A stretch of 7,791 bases of DNA, from positions 1-7,791 of the forward strand of contig USLX01000082.1 in NCBI GenBank assembly GCA_900555665.1, given 5' to 3'. This stretch comes from an uncultured Eubacteriales bacterium (lineage in GTDB: Bacteria > Bacillota > Clostridia > Oscillospirales > Oscillospiraceae). The notes below the pieces were generated by a model, which searched no databases, had not been told where the DNA came from, and was given only the letters and a program-made list of their open reading frames with translations. Shown piece by piece: positions 1-6,031 of this stretch. Numbering within the stretch: the first letter of the stretch is position 1; every line of letters starts with the position of its first letter. The translations under genes and the position numbers were made by a program.

Positions 1-8
1 AAGGAAAA

Positions 9-368
9 ATGACGCGGCGCGGCGTGAAAAGGCCCGCTGTCCGGGTGCGTCGGGATTTGAAAGAATACACCCCAGGCAGCTTTGCGCCGAAATTTGCCGA
101 GCTGAACGACGATGTCCTCTTCGGAGAGGTCTGGTCGCGTGAAACCGCGCTTCCGCTCAAAATCCGTTCCATTGTCACCATCACCGCCCTGATCAGCAAG
201 GGCTTCACCGATTCCTCTCTCATCTACCACCTCCAAAGCGCCAAGACCAACGGCGTCACGCGCGAAGAGATGGCCGAAATCCTCACGCACCTGGCCTTCT
301 ACGCAGGCTGGCCGAACGCCTGGGCTGCCTTCCGCATGGCCAAAGAGGTCCACGACAGCGAAGCCTGA
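9..368 (+). CDS. Carboxymuconolactone decarboxylase family protein
   Basis: Small all-helical protein of the carboxymuconolactone decarboxylase (CMD) superfamily. The body from about residue 24 reads like the compact CMD proteins of Firmicutes: a conserved ELNDDVLFGEVWSRE stretch (31-45), a basic central segment around R53, a YHLQSAK helix (73-79), and the terminal EEMAEILTHLAFYAG block (87-100) with E87, E90 and H94. There is no cysteine anywhere, so the CxxC peroxidase chemistry of AhpD-type relatives is excluded. The real substrate is unknown; many members are annotated only by fold. The start is uncertain: the ATG has a GGA only three bases upstream, the frame is open to the window edge, and residues 1-17 are unusually basic, so a GTG at 24 or a start outside the window is possible. 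It is followed by its own terminator, so it ends its transcript. Confidence 0.82.
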   Translation: MTRRGVKRPAVRVRRDLKEYTPGSFAPKFAELNDDVLFGEVWSRETALPLKIRSIVTITALISKGFTDSSLIYHLQSAKTNGVTREEMAEILTHLAFYAGWPNAWAAFRMAKEVHDSEA

Positions 369-381
369 CCCGTTCTTCCCC

Positions 382-417
382 CGCCGCATCCGGACGGAAC
401 CGGATGCGGCGTTTTTT
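382..417 (+). terminator. Rho-independent terminator after the CMD-family gene
   Basis: A perfect 12-bp stem (382-393 with 400-411), a six-base loop and six T residues (412-417) lie 13 bases after the stop codon. It separates the CMD-family gene from the MATE gene. Confidence 0.95.
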
Positions 418-484
418 GTCGGCCGCCTCCGTCCATTTGTCGAAAATCCCCTTCATTTTTCAGAAAAATCCGTAGAAATCTCTC

Positions 485-513
485 TTGACAACCTCGCCCA
501 CACCGACTATAAT
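485..513 (+). promoter_or_regulatory. Consensus sigma-A promoter of the MATE gene
   Basis: TTGACA (485-490) and TATAAT (508-513) both match the housekeeping consensus exactly with a 17-bp spacer, which predicts a transcript start near 520 and a leader of about 47 bases. An A/T-rich short palindrome (455-469, ATTTTTC-A-GAAAAAT) lies about 15 bp upstream of the -35 and could act as an UP element or be incidental. No obvious operator dyad is seen, so the gene may be expressed at a constant high level. Confidence 0.9.
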
Positions 514-566
514 CACGCCCTGGACAAAATCCGGCCAATTATTCAGTTTCTGATGAGGTGATCTCC

Positions 567-2054
567 ATGAAAAAGGCCTTGCATCCCCTCTTCCAGCCAA
601 TCGACCTCACCCAGGGCTCGTGTTGGAAGACCCTTCTGATTTTCTCGATCCCGATCATCATCTCCTATCTGCTCCAGCAGGTCTATACCATCAGCGACGC
701 CGCCATCGTCGGCCAGACGCTCGCCGCAGCCGAGGTTGCCGGCGTTAACGACACCGCCCCTTTGGTCTTTATCTTCCTGCAGTTCGCCTTCGGTGTCAGC
801 GCGGGCTTTTGTGCTGTCACGGCGCGCAGCGTCGGTGCGCATGACGACGCCGGCGTCCGCCGCTCGTTCGCCACGCAGATTGTCCTCTCCGCAGCGCTTA
901 CCATCCTGCTCACAGCGCTGGCCCTCCTGCTTTTAAACCCCATGCTCGCCTGGATTAACCTCACGCCCGCCAGCGGCGAAACCTACCGCGCCGCCTTCAC
1001 CTACTGCGCCATCATCTTCGCAGGCATCGGCGCGCAGCTGTTCTATAATTTCATCTGCTCGTTCCTGCGCAGCCTGGGCGACTCGTTCACCCCTCTCATG
1101 TTTCTCCTGTTCTCCACGGTGCTGAACGTCGGCCTCGATCTGCTCTTCATTGTCTCCTTCCGCTGGGGCGTCGCCGGTGCCGCCATCGCCACCGTTCTTG
1201 CCCAGCTGCTCAGCACCGTCGGCTGCTTTTTCTACGCCTTTTCCAAATATCCCAAGCTCCGCCTCCACCGGGAGGACTGGGCCATCACCCGCACGGACCT
1301 TGGCCAGCACATCTTCCAGGGCATCCCCCTCGGCCTGCAGTTCTCTGTACTTGCCATCGGGATCATCGTCATGCAGAGCGTTGTTGTAAAATTTGACATT
1401 CTGGACGGTCAAATGGTCTCCAATGCAGCTCAAAATGGCTTTGGCGCGGCCAACAAGCTCAATAGCGCCCTCATGACCAGCATGAACGGCCTCGGCACCG
1501 CTATGACCAGCTTTGCCGCCCAAAATCTCGGCGCTGCCAACTTCCGCCGCATCCGCAAAGGCGCGCTGCAGGCAATGTGGCTGTTTCTGGCCCTCTGTGT
1601 CCTTTCTATGGTGATCGGTCTGCTCTCCACGATCAATGGAGCCTATCTCCGCCTTTTCCTCAGCGCAGATAAGATCACGCCCGAAACCATCCGCTACGGC
1701 AACAGCTTCCTCTACGTCGACCTGGCGCTCTTGATCTTCCTCGCAGGCATTTTCGAGATGCGAAATTGTGTCCAGGGTATCGGCCGCCCGCAGTTTATCC
1801 TCGGCGGCGGCGTGGCGGAGCTGATCGCCCGTGTGCTGCTCTGCCTGACACTCCCGGCAGCAGTCGCCGGCGGTGAAGTCAGCGCCGCCGCCTCGCCCAT
1901 GGCCTTTTATGCCCTCTGTCTGGCCGATCCGCTGGCCTGGCTGGCGTCGGATCTTGTGATGATCTTCCCCTTCGTCCGCAATATTCTGAAAATGGACTAC
2001 CGCTATCTCTATCACCGCGCCTCCGTCCCCGCCGCTTCATCTGAAGAGCCCTGA
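567..2054 (+). CDS. MATE family multidrug/cation antiporter
   Basis: Twelve-helix MATE (multidrug and toxic compound extrusion) transporter of the plasma membrane, expected to export cationic or aromatic compounds in exchange for Na+ or H+. From the chosen ATG it is 495 residues, a usual family length. Visible family features are the N-terminal IDLTQG segment (12-17), the SDAAIVGQ turn in helix 1-2 (43-50), the mid-protein LNVGLDLLF...GVAGAAIATVLAQ block (186-213) and the FAAQNLGA motif (316-323) that mirrors the GQNxGA signature of the second half. The start is ATG 567, not the in-frame GTG at 558: that GTG lies inside the GAGGTGA Shine-Dalgarno (555-561), five bases before the ATG. The gene is monocistronic, with its own promoter and terminator. 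Substrate specificity cannot be read from the sequence. Confidence 0.95.
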   Translation: MKKALHPLFQPIDLTQGSCWKTLLIFSIPIIISYLLQQVYTISDAAIVGQTLAAAEVAGVNDTAPLVFIFLQFAFGVSAGFCAVTARSVGAHDDAGVRRSFATQIVLSAALTILLTALALLLLNPMLAWINLTPASGETYRAAFTYCAIIFAGIGAQLFYNFICSFLRSLGDSFTPLMFLLFSTVLNVGLDLLFIVSFRWGVAGAAIATVLAQLLSTVGCFFYAFSKYPKLRLHREDWAITRTDLGQHIFQGIPLGLQFSVLAIGIIVMQSVVVKFDILDGQMVSNAAQNGFGAANKLNSALMTSMNGLGTAMTSFAAQNLGAANFRRIRKGALQAMWLFLALCVLSMVIGLLSTINGAYLRLFLSADKITPETIRYGNSFLYVDLALLIFLAGIFEMRNCVQGIGRPQFILGGGVAELIARVLLCLTLPAAVAGGEVSAAASPMAFYALCLADPLAWLASDLVMIFPFVRNILKMDYRYLYHRASVPAASSEEP

Positions 2055-2067
2055 GCCGCTTTCCAAA

Positions 2068-2097
2068 ACGTGCCGGATCCTCCGGCGCGTTTTTTTT
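2068..2097 (+). terminator. Rho-independent terminator after the MATE gene
   Basis: A ten-pair stem (2068-2077 with 2081-2090, one U-G wobble) with a TCC loop runs into an eight-base T tract (2090-2097). It ends only ten bases before the -35 of the next operon, so it insulates the repressor operon from MATE transcription. Confidence 0.93.
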
Positions 2098-2105
2098 GCC
2101 AACCT

Positions 2106-2121
2106 GTTGACATTTGTAAAC
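2106..2121 (+). promoter_or_regulatory. BlaI-type operator 1, over the -35
   Basis: Seven-base arms GTTGACA and TGTAAAC separated by TT; one mismatch from a perfect dyad of the form GTTTACA-N2-TGTAAAC. The TACA/TGTA core is the known recognition pattern of BlaI/MecI repressors. It overlaps the whole -35 hexamer. Confidence 0.8.
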
Positions 2122-2135
2122 TGTCCTGCTATAGT
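2107..2135 (+). promoter_or_regulatory. Promoter of the BlaI/M56 operon
   Basis: TTGACA (2107-2112), a 17-bp spacer, and TATAGT (2130-2135, one base off consensus) form a strong sigma-A promoter. The start of transcription is predicted near 2142. The -35 lies inside one operator dyad and the initial transcribed region lies inside a second, so repression by BlaI would block both polymerase binding and escape. Confidence 0.9.
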
Positions 2136-2137
2136 GA

Positions 2138-2153
2138 GATTACAGATGTAAAC
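2138..2153 (+). promoter_or_regulatory. BlaI-type operator 2, at the transcript start
   Basis: Arms GATTACA and TGTAAAC separated by GA, again one mismatch from a perfect dyad, with the right half identical to that of operator 1. It covers the predicted transcription start and ends right at the AGGAGGT ribosome binding site (2154-2160) of the repressor gene. Confidence 0.83.
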
Positions 2154-2166
2154 AGGAGGTCTCCTT

Positions 2167-2556
2167 ATGAAGCATGCAACAGATTTGACCGAAGCCGAAT
2201 GGGCCCTCATGGAACAGCTCTGGTCCTTCCCCGGCGCAACGGGCCGTTTTCTGACCGAGGCCCTGCAAAAAACCACCGGCTGGTCCCGCAGCACCACGCT
2301 CACGCTCCTGCGCCGCCTCACGGAAAAAGGCGCCGTCCGCGCGGAAGAACAGGACGGCGTCCATGCCTACTTCCCCGCCCTCTCGCGCGAAGACGCCGCC
2401 GTCAGTCAGACGCGCGACCTGCTGGGCCGCGTCTACCACGGGAGCCTCAGCCTGCTCGTCAGCGCCATGACCCGCAAAGAGGCCCTGTCAAAAGCCGAAA
2501 TCGACGAATTGCACGCGATCTTAAACGAAATGGAGGCGAAACAAGGCGATGCTTGA
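2167..2556 (+). CDS. BlaI/MecI/CopY family transcriptional repressor
   Basis: Cytoplasmic dimeric winged-helix repressor, 129 residues, the usual size for the family. Residues 7-72 form the winged helix, beginning with the LTEAEWALMEQLW signature and including the recognition region GWSRSTTLTLLRRLTEKG (38-55) and the wing around 57-70. The C-terminal helices (75-125) would be the dimerisation part that, in BlaI and MecI, is cut after the sensor is activated. Opposite the N-F cleavage site of staphylococcal BlaI this protein appears to have A-M (100-101), from an unaided alignment. The start has an ideal AGGAGGT six bases upstream. The stop overlaps the next start by eight bases (2549-2556), so the two are translated together. 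Two operator dyads at the promoter imply autorepression. A CopY-like metal repressor is less likely, since a cognate M56 protease follows directly. Confidence 0.93.
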   Translation: MKHATDLTEAEWALMEQLWSFPGATGRFLTEALQKTTGWSRSTTLTLLRRLTEKGAVRAEEQDGVHAYFPALSREDAAVSQTRDLLGRVYHGSLSLLVSAMTRKEALSKAEIDELHAILNEMEAKQGDA

Positions 2557-5500
2557 GTGGTTTGTTTCCTCGGCGATTTTGCTCTCCGTCCTGATCGCGC
2601 TGCACTACCTGCTGCGCGGCCGGGTCAGCCCGAAGCTGCAATACGCCCTCTGGGCGCTGGCGCTTGTCCGCTTGCTGCTGCCCCTCTCCGTAGGGCAGAG
2701 CGCCGCGAGCGTCGAAAACCTCGTCCCCGAAACGCAGCATTACGTCCTCTACACCGCGCCGCGCACAGCCCCGGCCCCCGAAGCCTCCGCGCCGTCTCAG
2801 CCGCAGCAAGCCGCGCAGCCGCCCGTTCAGGTACTTCCCGCACGCGAAGCTGTCGAAACGCAGAAAGCCGTCCATGGCGGCAGCGTTCTGGATCTGAAAA
2901 CAGTTTTGACCATCATTTGGGCCGTCGGCGCGGCGGGCGTGCTCGTCTGGTTCTTCGGCTGCAACTTTGCCTTCGGCCGTGCGCTGCGGCGCGATGCGGA
3001 GCTGTTCGCCCCGGCCTCGCCGGGCTGCCCCGCCATCTACATCTCCCCGGCCATCGCCTCGCCGTGCCTGTTTGGCTTTCTCCGCCCGGCCATCTACCTG
3101 ACACCGGAGAGCGCGGCGGATGACGCCCTCCGGCGGCACTGCATCGCACACGAACAGACGCACTATCGCCACGGCGACCATCTCTGGGCGCTGCTGCGCG
3201 GGGTTTGTCTCGCGCTGCACTGGTTCGACCCGCTTGTATGGTGGAGCGCGCACCTCGTGCGCACCGACGCGGAGCTCCGCTGTGACGAGGATGCAATCCG
3301 CCTCCTTGGCGAAACCGAGCGTGCCGACTATGGCCGGACACTCATCCGCATGACCTGCCGCACGCGCGTCGATCCCCTCTCCGCCGCGACAACGATGTCG
3401 GGCCGCGGCAGCCAACTGAAAGAGCGCATCCGCGCCATCGCCAAGCATCCGAAAACCGCCGTCCCCGTGCTCATCGCCGTGCTGCTCCTCGCGGTCATCG
3501 CCGCCGGCTGCACGATGACCGGTGCGAAGCAAAAAAGCACCGCGCCGGACGCAGCCGTAACGGCCGAAGCGGAAACTACATCCGGCGTAACCTCCGCCCG
3601 CCGCGACGCCATCCTCGCCAGGCTGAAGGCCGTCATCCCCACCGAGGCGCCAGGCGCCGACTCCACCGAGCCGTCCACGGCCAAGGCCATCGGCGGCTTC
3701 GCGGACTATCTGCTGCGGCACTATGACCAGCTGGATGCGCGCGGCTTCTTCGCGGACGACACCGTCTGGGAGCCGGTCACGCTGGATGATCAGGACTTTC
3801 AACTCGTCATCCGCGACAAGGACGGCAACAAGCTCGACGTCCTCTCCTATCACGCACAATATGACATTGCAGACGACGCAGCCTACCGCTGCGCAATGGC
3901 CATGTATGCCTACTCTGTTTATATTGATGTTGCCCAGACGGCCGAACGGTTTGCCTCCTATCTGGCCGAGCACGGCAAGGAATGGCAGGATTCTGACATC
4001 TGGGACTATGACACGGTCTGGAGTCTCCGCAAACTGGACAGCCAAATTCTCCTGCATATCTCAAATCTCCCGGACGGCTCCACCGTGACCTTCTCCATGG
4101 ACTGCGACACGCTCACCGTGACGTATGAGCCGGTCGATCTGGACAAACGGAAGGCCGCCATTGAGACGAAGCTGAACGCCGCCCTCGCGTCGGACATCGT
4201 GCGCGGCGATACCTACTGGTTCCCGCTGCGCGAGCTGGACGAGACGAGGCAGCAAGCCGCCCTCACGGCCTACACCGGCTATCTCGCCGCCAACTTCGAC
4301 GCGCTGCTGGAAAACGGCGCGCTCGAAGACGACATCCGCTGGGAGCTTCTCGCGACGGCCTCCGGCGAAGGAAATCTCGTCCTCCGGAGCGACGAGACGC
4401 GCACGCCCTATTTCTACTGCTGCCTTTACTACCACGCCGAGACAGGCCACGTCGACGATTTCGACCCCCGCCTGATGTCCGCGCTGAAAGAAAGCAATGT
4501 TCAGGATCAAGAGCTGGCCCAGGCCGCACAGGTGACGTTTGCCGCCTACTTCCGCGGTCACTATGACGAGCTGGCGCCGCTCGGCATCTTCCGCTATGGC
4601 GCGCGCTGGACGATCCGCCTGACCGACGGTGACCTGTTCCTGGACGCTGAAACCTTGACCGGCAGCACGGAGCAATTCATCTTCACGCCGGACACCGGCC
4701 TTGTCCACCGCAGCGGCGAAGCGGCGGACGCGCCCGGCGCGTTCGAGTCCGTCTGGGTCGACTTCGCGGTGAACTGGCGGCTCGACTACCTGCCTGTCTG
4801 CTCCGAGGCGCTGTATCCCGAGAACAACGGCGTCCCGGACGCGGCCTCGGAATATCTGATGTGGCTCTATGCCACAAACATGGACTGGTTGAAGGCGCAG
4901 GGCTATATGGACGCCGACTGGGTGGAGACCACGATCAAGGCGCACTTCCCCATCCGCCGCCTCTCGATGGACGATCTGCCGAAGACGTGGGAGTTCCGCA
5001 ATGGCCGCTACGAACCGGTCGCGACCGGCGTGAATCCGAAGCCCCTTGTCCGGCTCGATTCGCTCGAGGCCGACGTCTCGGACAAGCGCACCGTCTACAC
5101 CGCGAAATACACCTTCTTCTCCGCCGGACACGAACTCGCCGACGACGCGGAATGGCAGCAGCTCCGGAGCAACATCCTCGCGGGCGACCTCTCCGGACTC
5201 TGGGAGGATCATGTCGATACCTTTGAATTCTACTTTGAGAGCGGCCAGCCCGTCTTCCTCTCGCACAGCGAGCTGATGATCTGCGCGTCCTACAATCAAT
5301 CCATGCCGCTGCAGGCCGAAGAATTCACGCTGCCGCGCGCACTCCGCTTCGGTATGAGCTATGACGAGGCACTGCGGCTCTGCGGCAGCCATGCCGAAAA
5401 TGAGGACAGCGGTGATGGCTGGAAAAGCTTCCAGTGCGAGGGCTATCGTTACGTCTTCTACGACGATGCGCTCTCCTGCGTCTACATCCGCAGCGTCGCC

Positions 5501-5788
5501 GACGGCGGCAACATGGAGCCGACTACGCCGATCTTCCGCGAAATTCACCTCGGCGAGAGCATCGAATCCGTTTTCGACAAATTCCCCTGTACCGACCGGG
5601 AGCTGAAGCAGTGGGAGCTCCAGACCGTCTATGACGACGGCGATGGGCACACCGCCGACCTGCAATTTGTGGCGAATAGCTTCTACGCGCTGCGCTTCTG
5701 CACGCCGGAGGGCTATACGGCCATGCTCACCTTCGCGCGTGCGGACAACACCGTCAAGTCTATCGATCTTTACGCGCCCGGCATGTAA
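2549..5788 (+). CDS. M56 (BlaR1/MecR1-like) sensor metalloprotease with large repeat-rich ectodomain
   Basis: Integral membrane zinc protease and likely signal transducer for the adjacent repressor. Hydrophobic segments lie at about 5-22, 31-47, 119-140 and 304-320. Between the last two is the M56 catalytic part: HEQTH zinc motif (201-205), the ELRCDED segment supplying the probable third ligand (E242), and the family LKERI motif (290-294). The last membrane segment ends in AAGC (318-321), which looks like a lipobox. Residues 322-1079 (about 758) should face outward. In BlaR1 this part is a penicillin-binding domain of roughly 250 residues; here I see no S-x-x-K/S-x-N/K-T-G set. Instead there are five weak repeats (about 384, 468, 575, 664, 770) and two tandem C-terminal G-x-S units (935 and 1002). 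ATG 2549 overlaps the repressor stop, with an AAGG two bases and a GGAGG twelve bases upstream. No terminator follows. The ligand is unknown. Confidence 0.9.
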   Translation: MLEWFVSSAILLSVLIALHYLLRGRVSPKLQYALWALALVRLLLPLSVGQSAASVENLVPETQHYVLYTAPRTAPAPEASAPSQPQQAAQPPVQVLPAREAVETQKAVHGGSVLDLKTVLTIIWAVGAAGVLVWFFGCNFAFGRALRRDAELFAPASPGCPAIYISPAIASPCLFGFLRPAIYLTPESAADDALRRHCIAHEQTHYRHGDHLWALLRGVCLALHWFDPLVWWSAHLVRTDAELRCDEDAIRLLGETERADYGRTLIRMTCRTRVDPLSAATTMSGRGSQLKERIRAIAKHPKTAVPVLIAVLLLAVIAAGCTMTGAKQKSTAPDAAVTAEAETTSGVTSARRDAILARLKAVIPTEAPGADSTEPSTAKAIGGFADYLLRHYDQLDARGFFADDTVWEPVTLDDQDFQLVIRDKDGNKLDVLSYHAQYDIADDAAYRCAMAMYAYSVYIDVAQTAERFASYLAEHGKEWQDSDIWDYDTVWSLRKLDSQILLHISNLPDGSTVTFSMDCDTLTVTYEPVDLDKRKAAIETKLNAALASDIVRGDTYWFPLRELDETRQQAALTAYTGYLAANFDALLENGALEDDIRWELLATASGEGNLVLRSDETRTPYFYCCLYYHAETGHVDDFDPRLMSALKESNVQDQELAQAAQVTFAAYFRGHYDELAPLGIFRYGARWTIRLTDGDLFLDAETLTGSTEQFIFTPDTGLVHRSGEAADAPGAFESVWVDFAVNWRLDYLPVCSEALYPENNGVPDAASEYLMWLYATNMDWLKAQGYMDADWVETTIKAHFPIRRLSMDDLPKTWEFRNGRYEPVATGVNPKPLVRLDSLEADVSDKRTVYTAKYTFFSAGHELADDAEWQQLRSNILAGDLSGLWEDHVDTFEFYFESGQPVFLSHSELMICASYNQSMPLQAEEFTLPRALRFGMSYDEALRLCGSHAENEDSGDGWKSFQCEGYRYVFYDDALSCVYIRSVADGGNMEPTTPIFREIHLGESIESVFDKFPCTDRELKQWELQTVYDDGDGHTADLQFVANSFYALRFCTPEGYTAMLTFARADNTVKSIDLYAPGM

Positions 5789-5790
5789 GA

Positions 5791-5955
5791 AAGGCAACAC
5801 CGCACAATTGCGTCGGCGCGCTTCGGTGGATCTTTTCCGCCAATTCATCGGTTTGAAAAATTTGAAATCCACAAAGGATGTCTGCATTTTCCAAGCCTCG
5901 CCTTGACGAAAAATCTCTCGCCGAATCTGCTTGTCGAATTGTGCGTTGCTGCCTT
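5791..5955. repeat. 165-bp fold-back palindrome (MITE-like element)
   Basis: The segment is a long imperfect inverted repeat with exact 80-5-80 geometry. The outer 19 bases of each arm match at 17 positions (5791-5809 against the complement of 5937-5955). After a poorly matching stretch, similarity returns (TTCGG...GA...TTTT...CG...CAA), and the centre is ATCC (5867-5870), ACAAA, GGAT (5876-5879). It starts two bases after the M56 gene stop codon. There is no credible ORF and I see no clear target-site duplication. The form fits a non-autonomous miniature element, a repetitive extragenic palindrome, or a very large structured 3' UTR hairpin. It carries no T tract, so it is not a standard terminator. 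Confidence 0.65.
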
Positions 5956-5959
5956 AAAT
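5931..5959 (+). promoter_or_regulatory. Weak candidate promoter for the lipoprotein gene
   Basis: TTGTCG (5931-5936) and TTAAAT (5954-5959) match four of six positions each and have a 17-bp spacer. It lies on the right end of the fold-back element and would start RNA near 5966, leaving the RBS hairpin inside the leader. It is weak by sequence; readthrough from the M56 gene is an alternative. Confidence 0.3.
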
Positions 5960-5977
5960 TTTCCAAACTTTGCAACG

Positions 5978-6027
5978 AACTCCCTCCAAATTCGTCTACA
6001 TTTGTGAGACTATATTTGGAGGGAGTT
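5978..6027 (+). promoter_or_regulatory. Perfect 14-bp hairpin that sequesters the ribosome binding site
   Basis: Arms 5978-5991 (AACTCCCTCCAAAT) and 6014-6027 (ATTTGGAGGGAGTT) are perfectly complementary around a 22-base loop. The right arm contains the only Shine-Dalgarno, GGAGGG (6018-6023), eight bases before the ATG at 6032, and the left arm contains its exact complement. If transcribed, the fold would hide the RBS. Confidence 0.8.
5994..6009 (+). promoter_or_regulatory. Candidate BlaI-like operator ahead of the lipoprotein gene
   Basis: GTCTACA-TT-TGTGAGA resembles the operon dyads GTTTACA-N2-TGTAAAC: six of seven bases in the left half and four of seven in the right. It shares the octamer ACATTTGT with operator 1 at the repressor promoter. 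It sits in the loop of the RBS hairpin. Confidence 0.4.
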
Positions 6028-6031
6028 TATT

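Noticed and set aside
558..566. GTG at 558 as the start of the MATE gene
   Set aside because: The GTG is part of the GAGGTGA Shine-Dalgarno itself; the ATG at 567 has correct spacing.
933..2015. Open frame of about 360 codons on the minus strand inside the MATE gene
   Set aside because: Acidic low-complexity translation caused by the antisense of a hydrophobic membrane protein; no start signals.
3674..3685. S-T-A-K (residues 376-379) in the M56 protein as a penicillin-binding S-x-x-K motif
   Set aside because: It lies in a linker directly before the first repeat, and no S-x-N or K-T-G partner motifs are present at usual distances.
2459..4057. Open frame of about 532 codons on the minus strand
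   Set aside because: Antisense of the repressor and M56 genes, no ribosome binding site and no family resemblance; low-complexity Arg/Gly/Ala composition typical of shadow frames.
4061..5887. Open frame of about 608 codons on the minus strand opposite the M56 gene
   Set aside because: The composition is the mirror of a GC-rich coding strand, there is no ribosome binding site, no recognisable domain, and it runs into the fold-back element. The plus-strand gene is well supported.
5886..5914. Stem with A/T ends (ATTTTCCAAG/CTTG-AC-GAAAAAT) as a terminator of the BlaI/M56 operon
   Set aside because: The stem is bulged and short, and no T tract follows. It is better seen as internal structure of the fold-back element.
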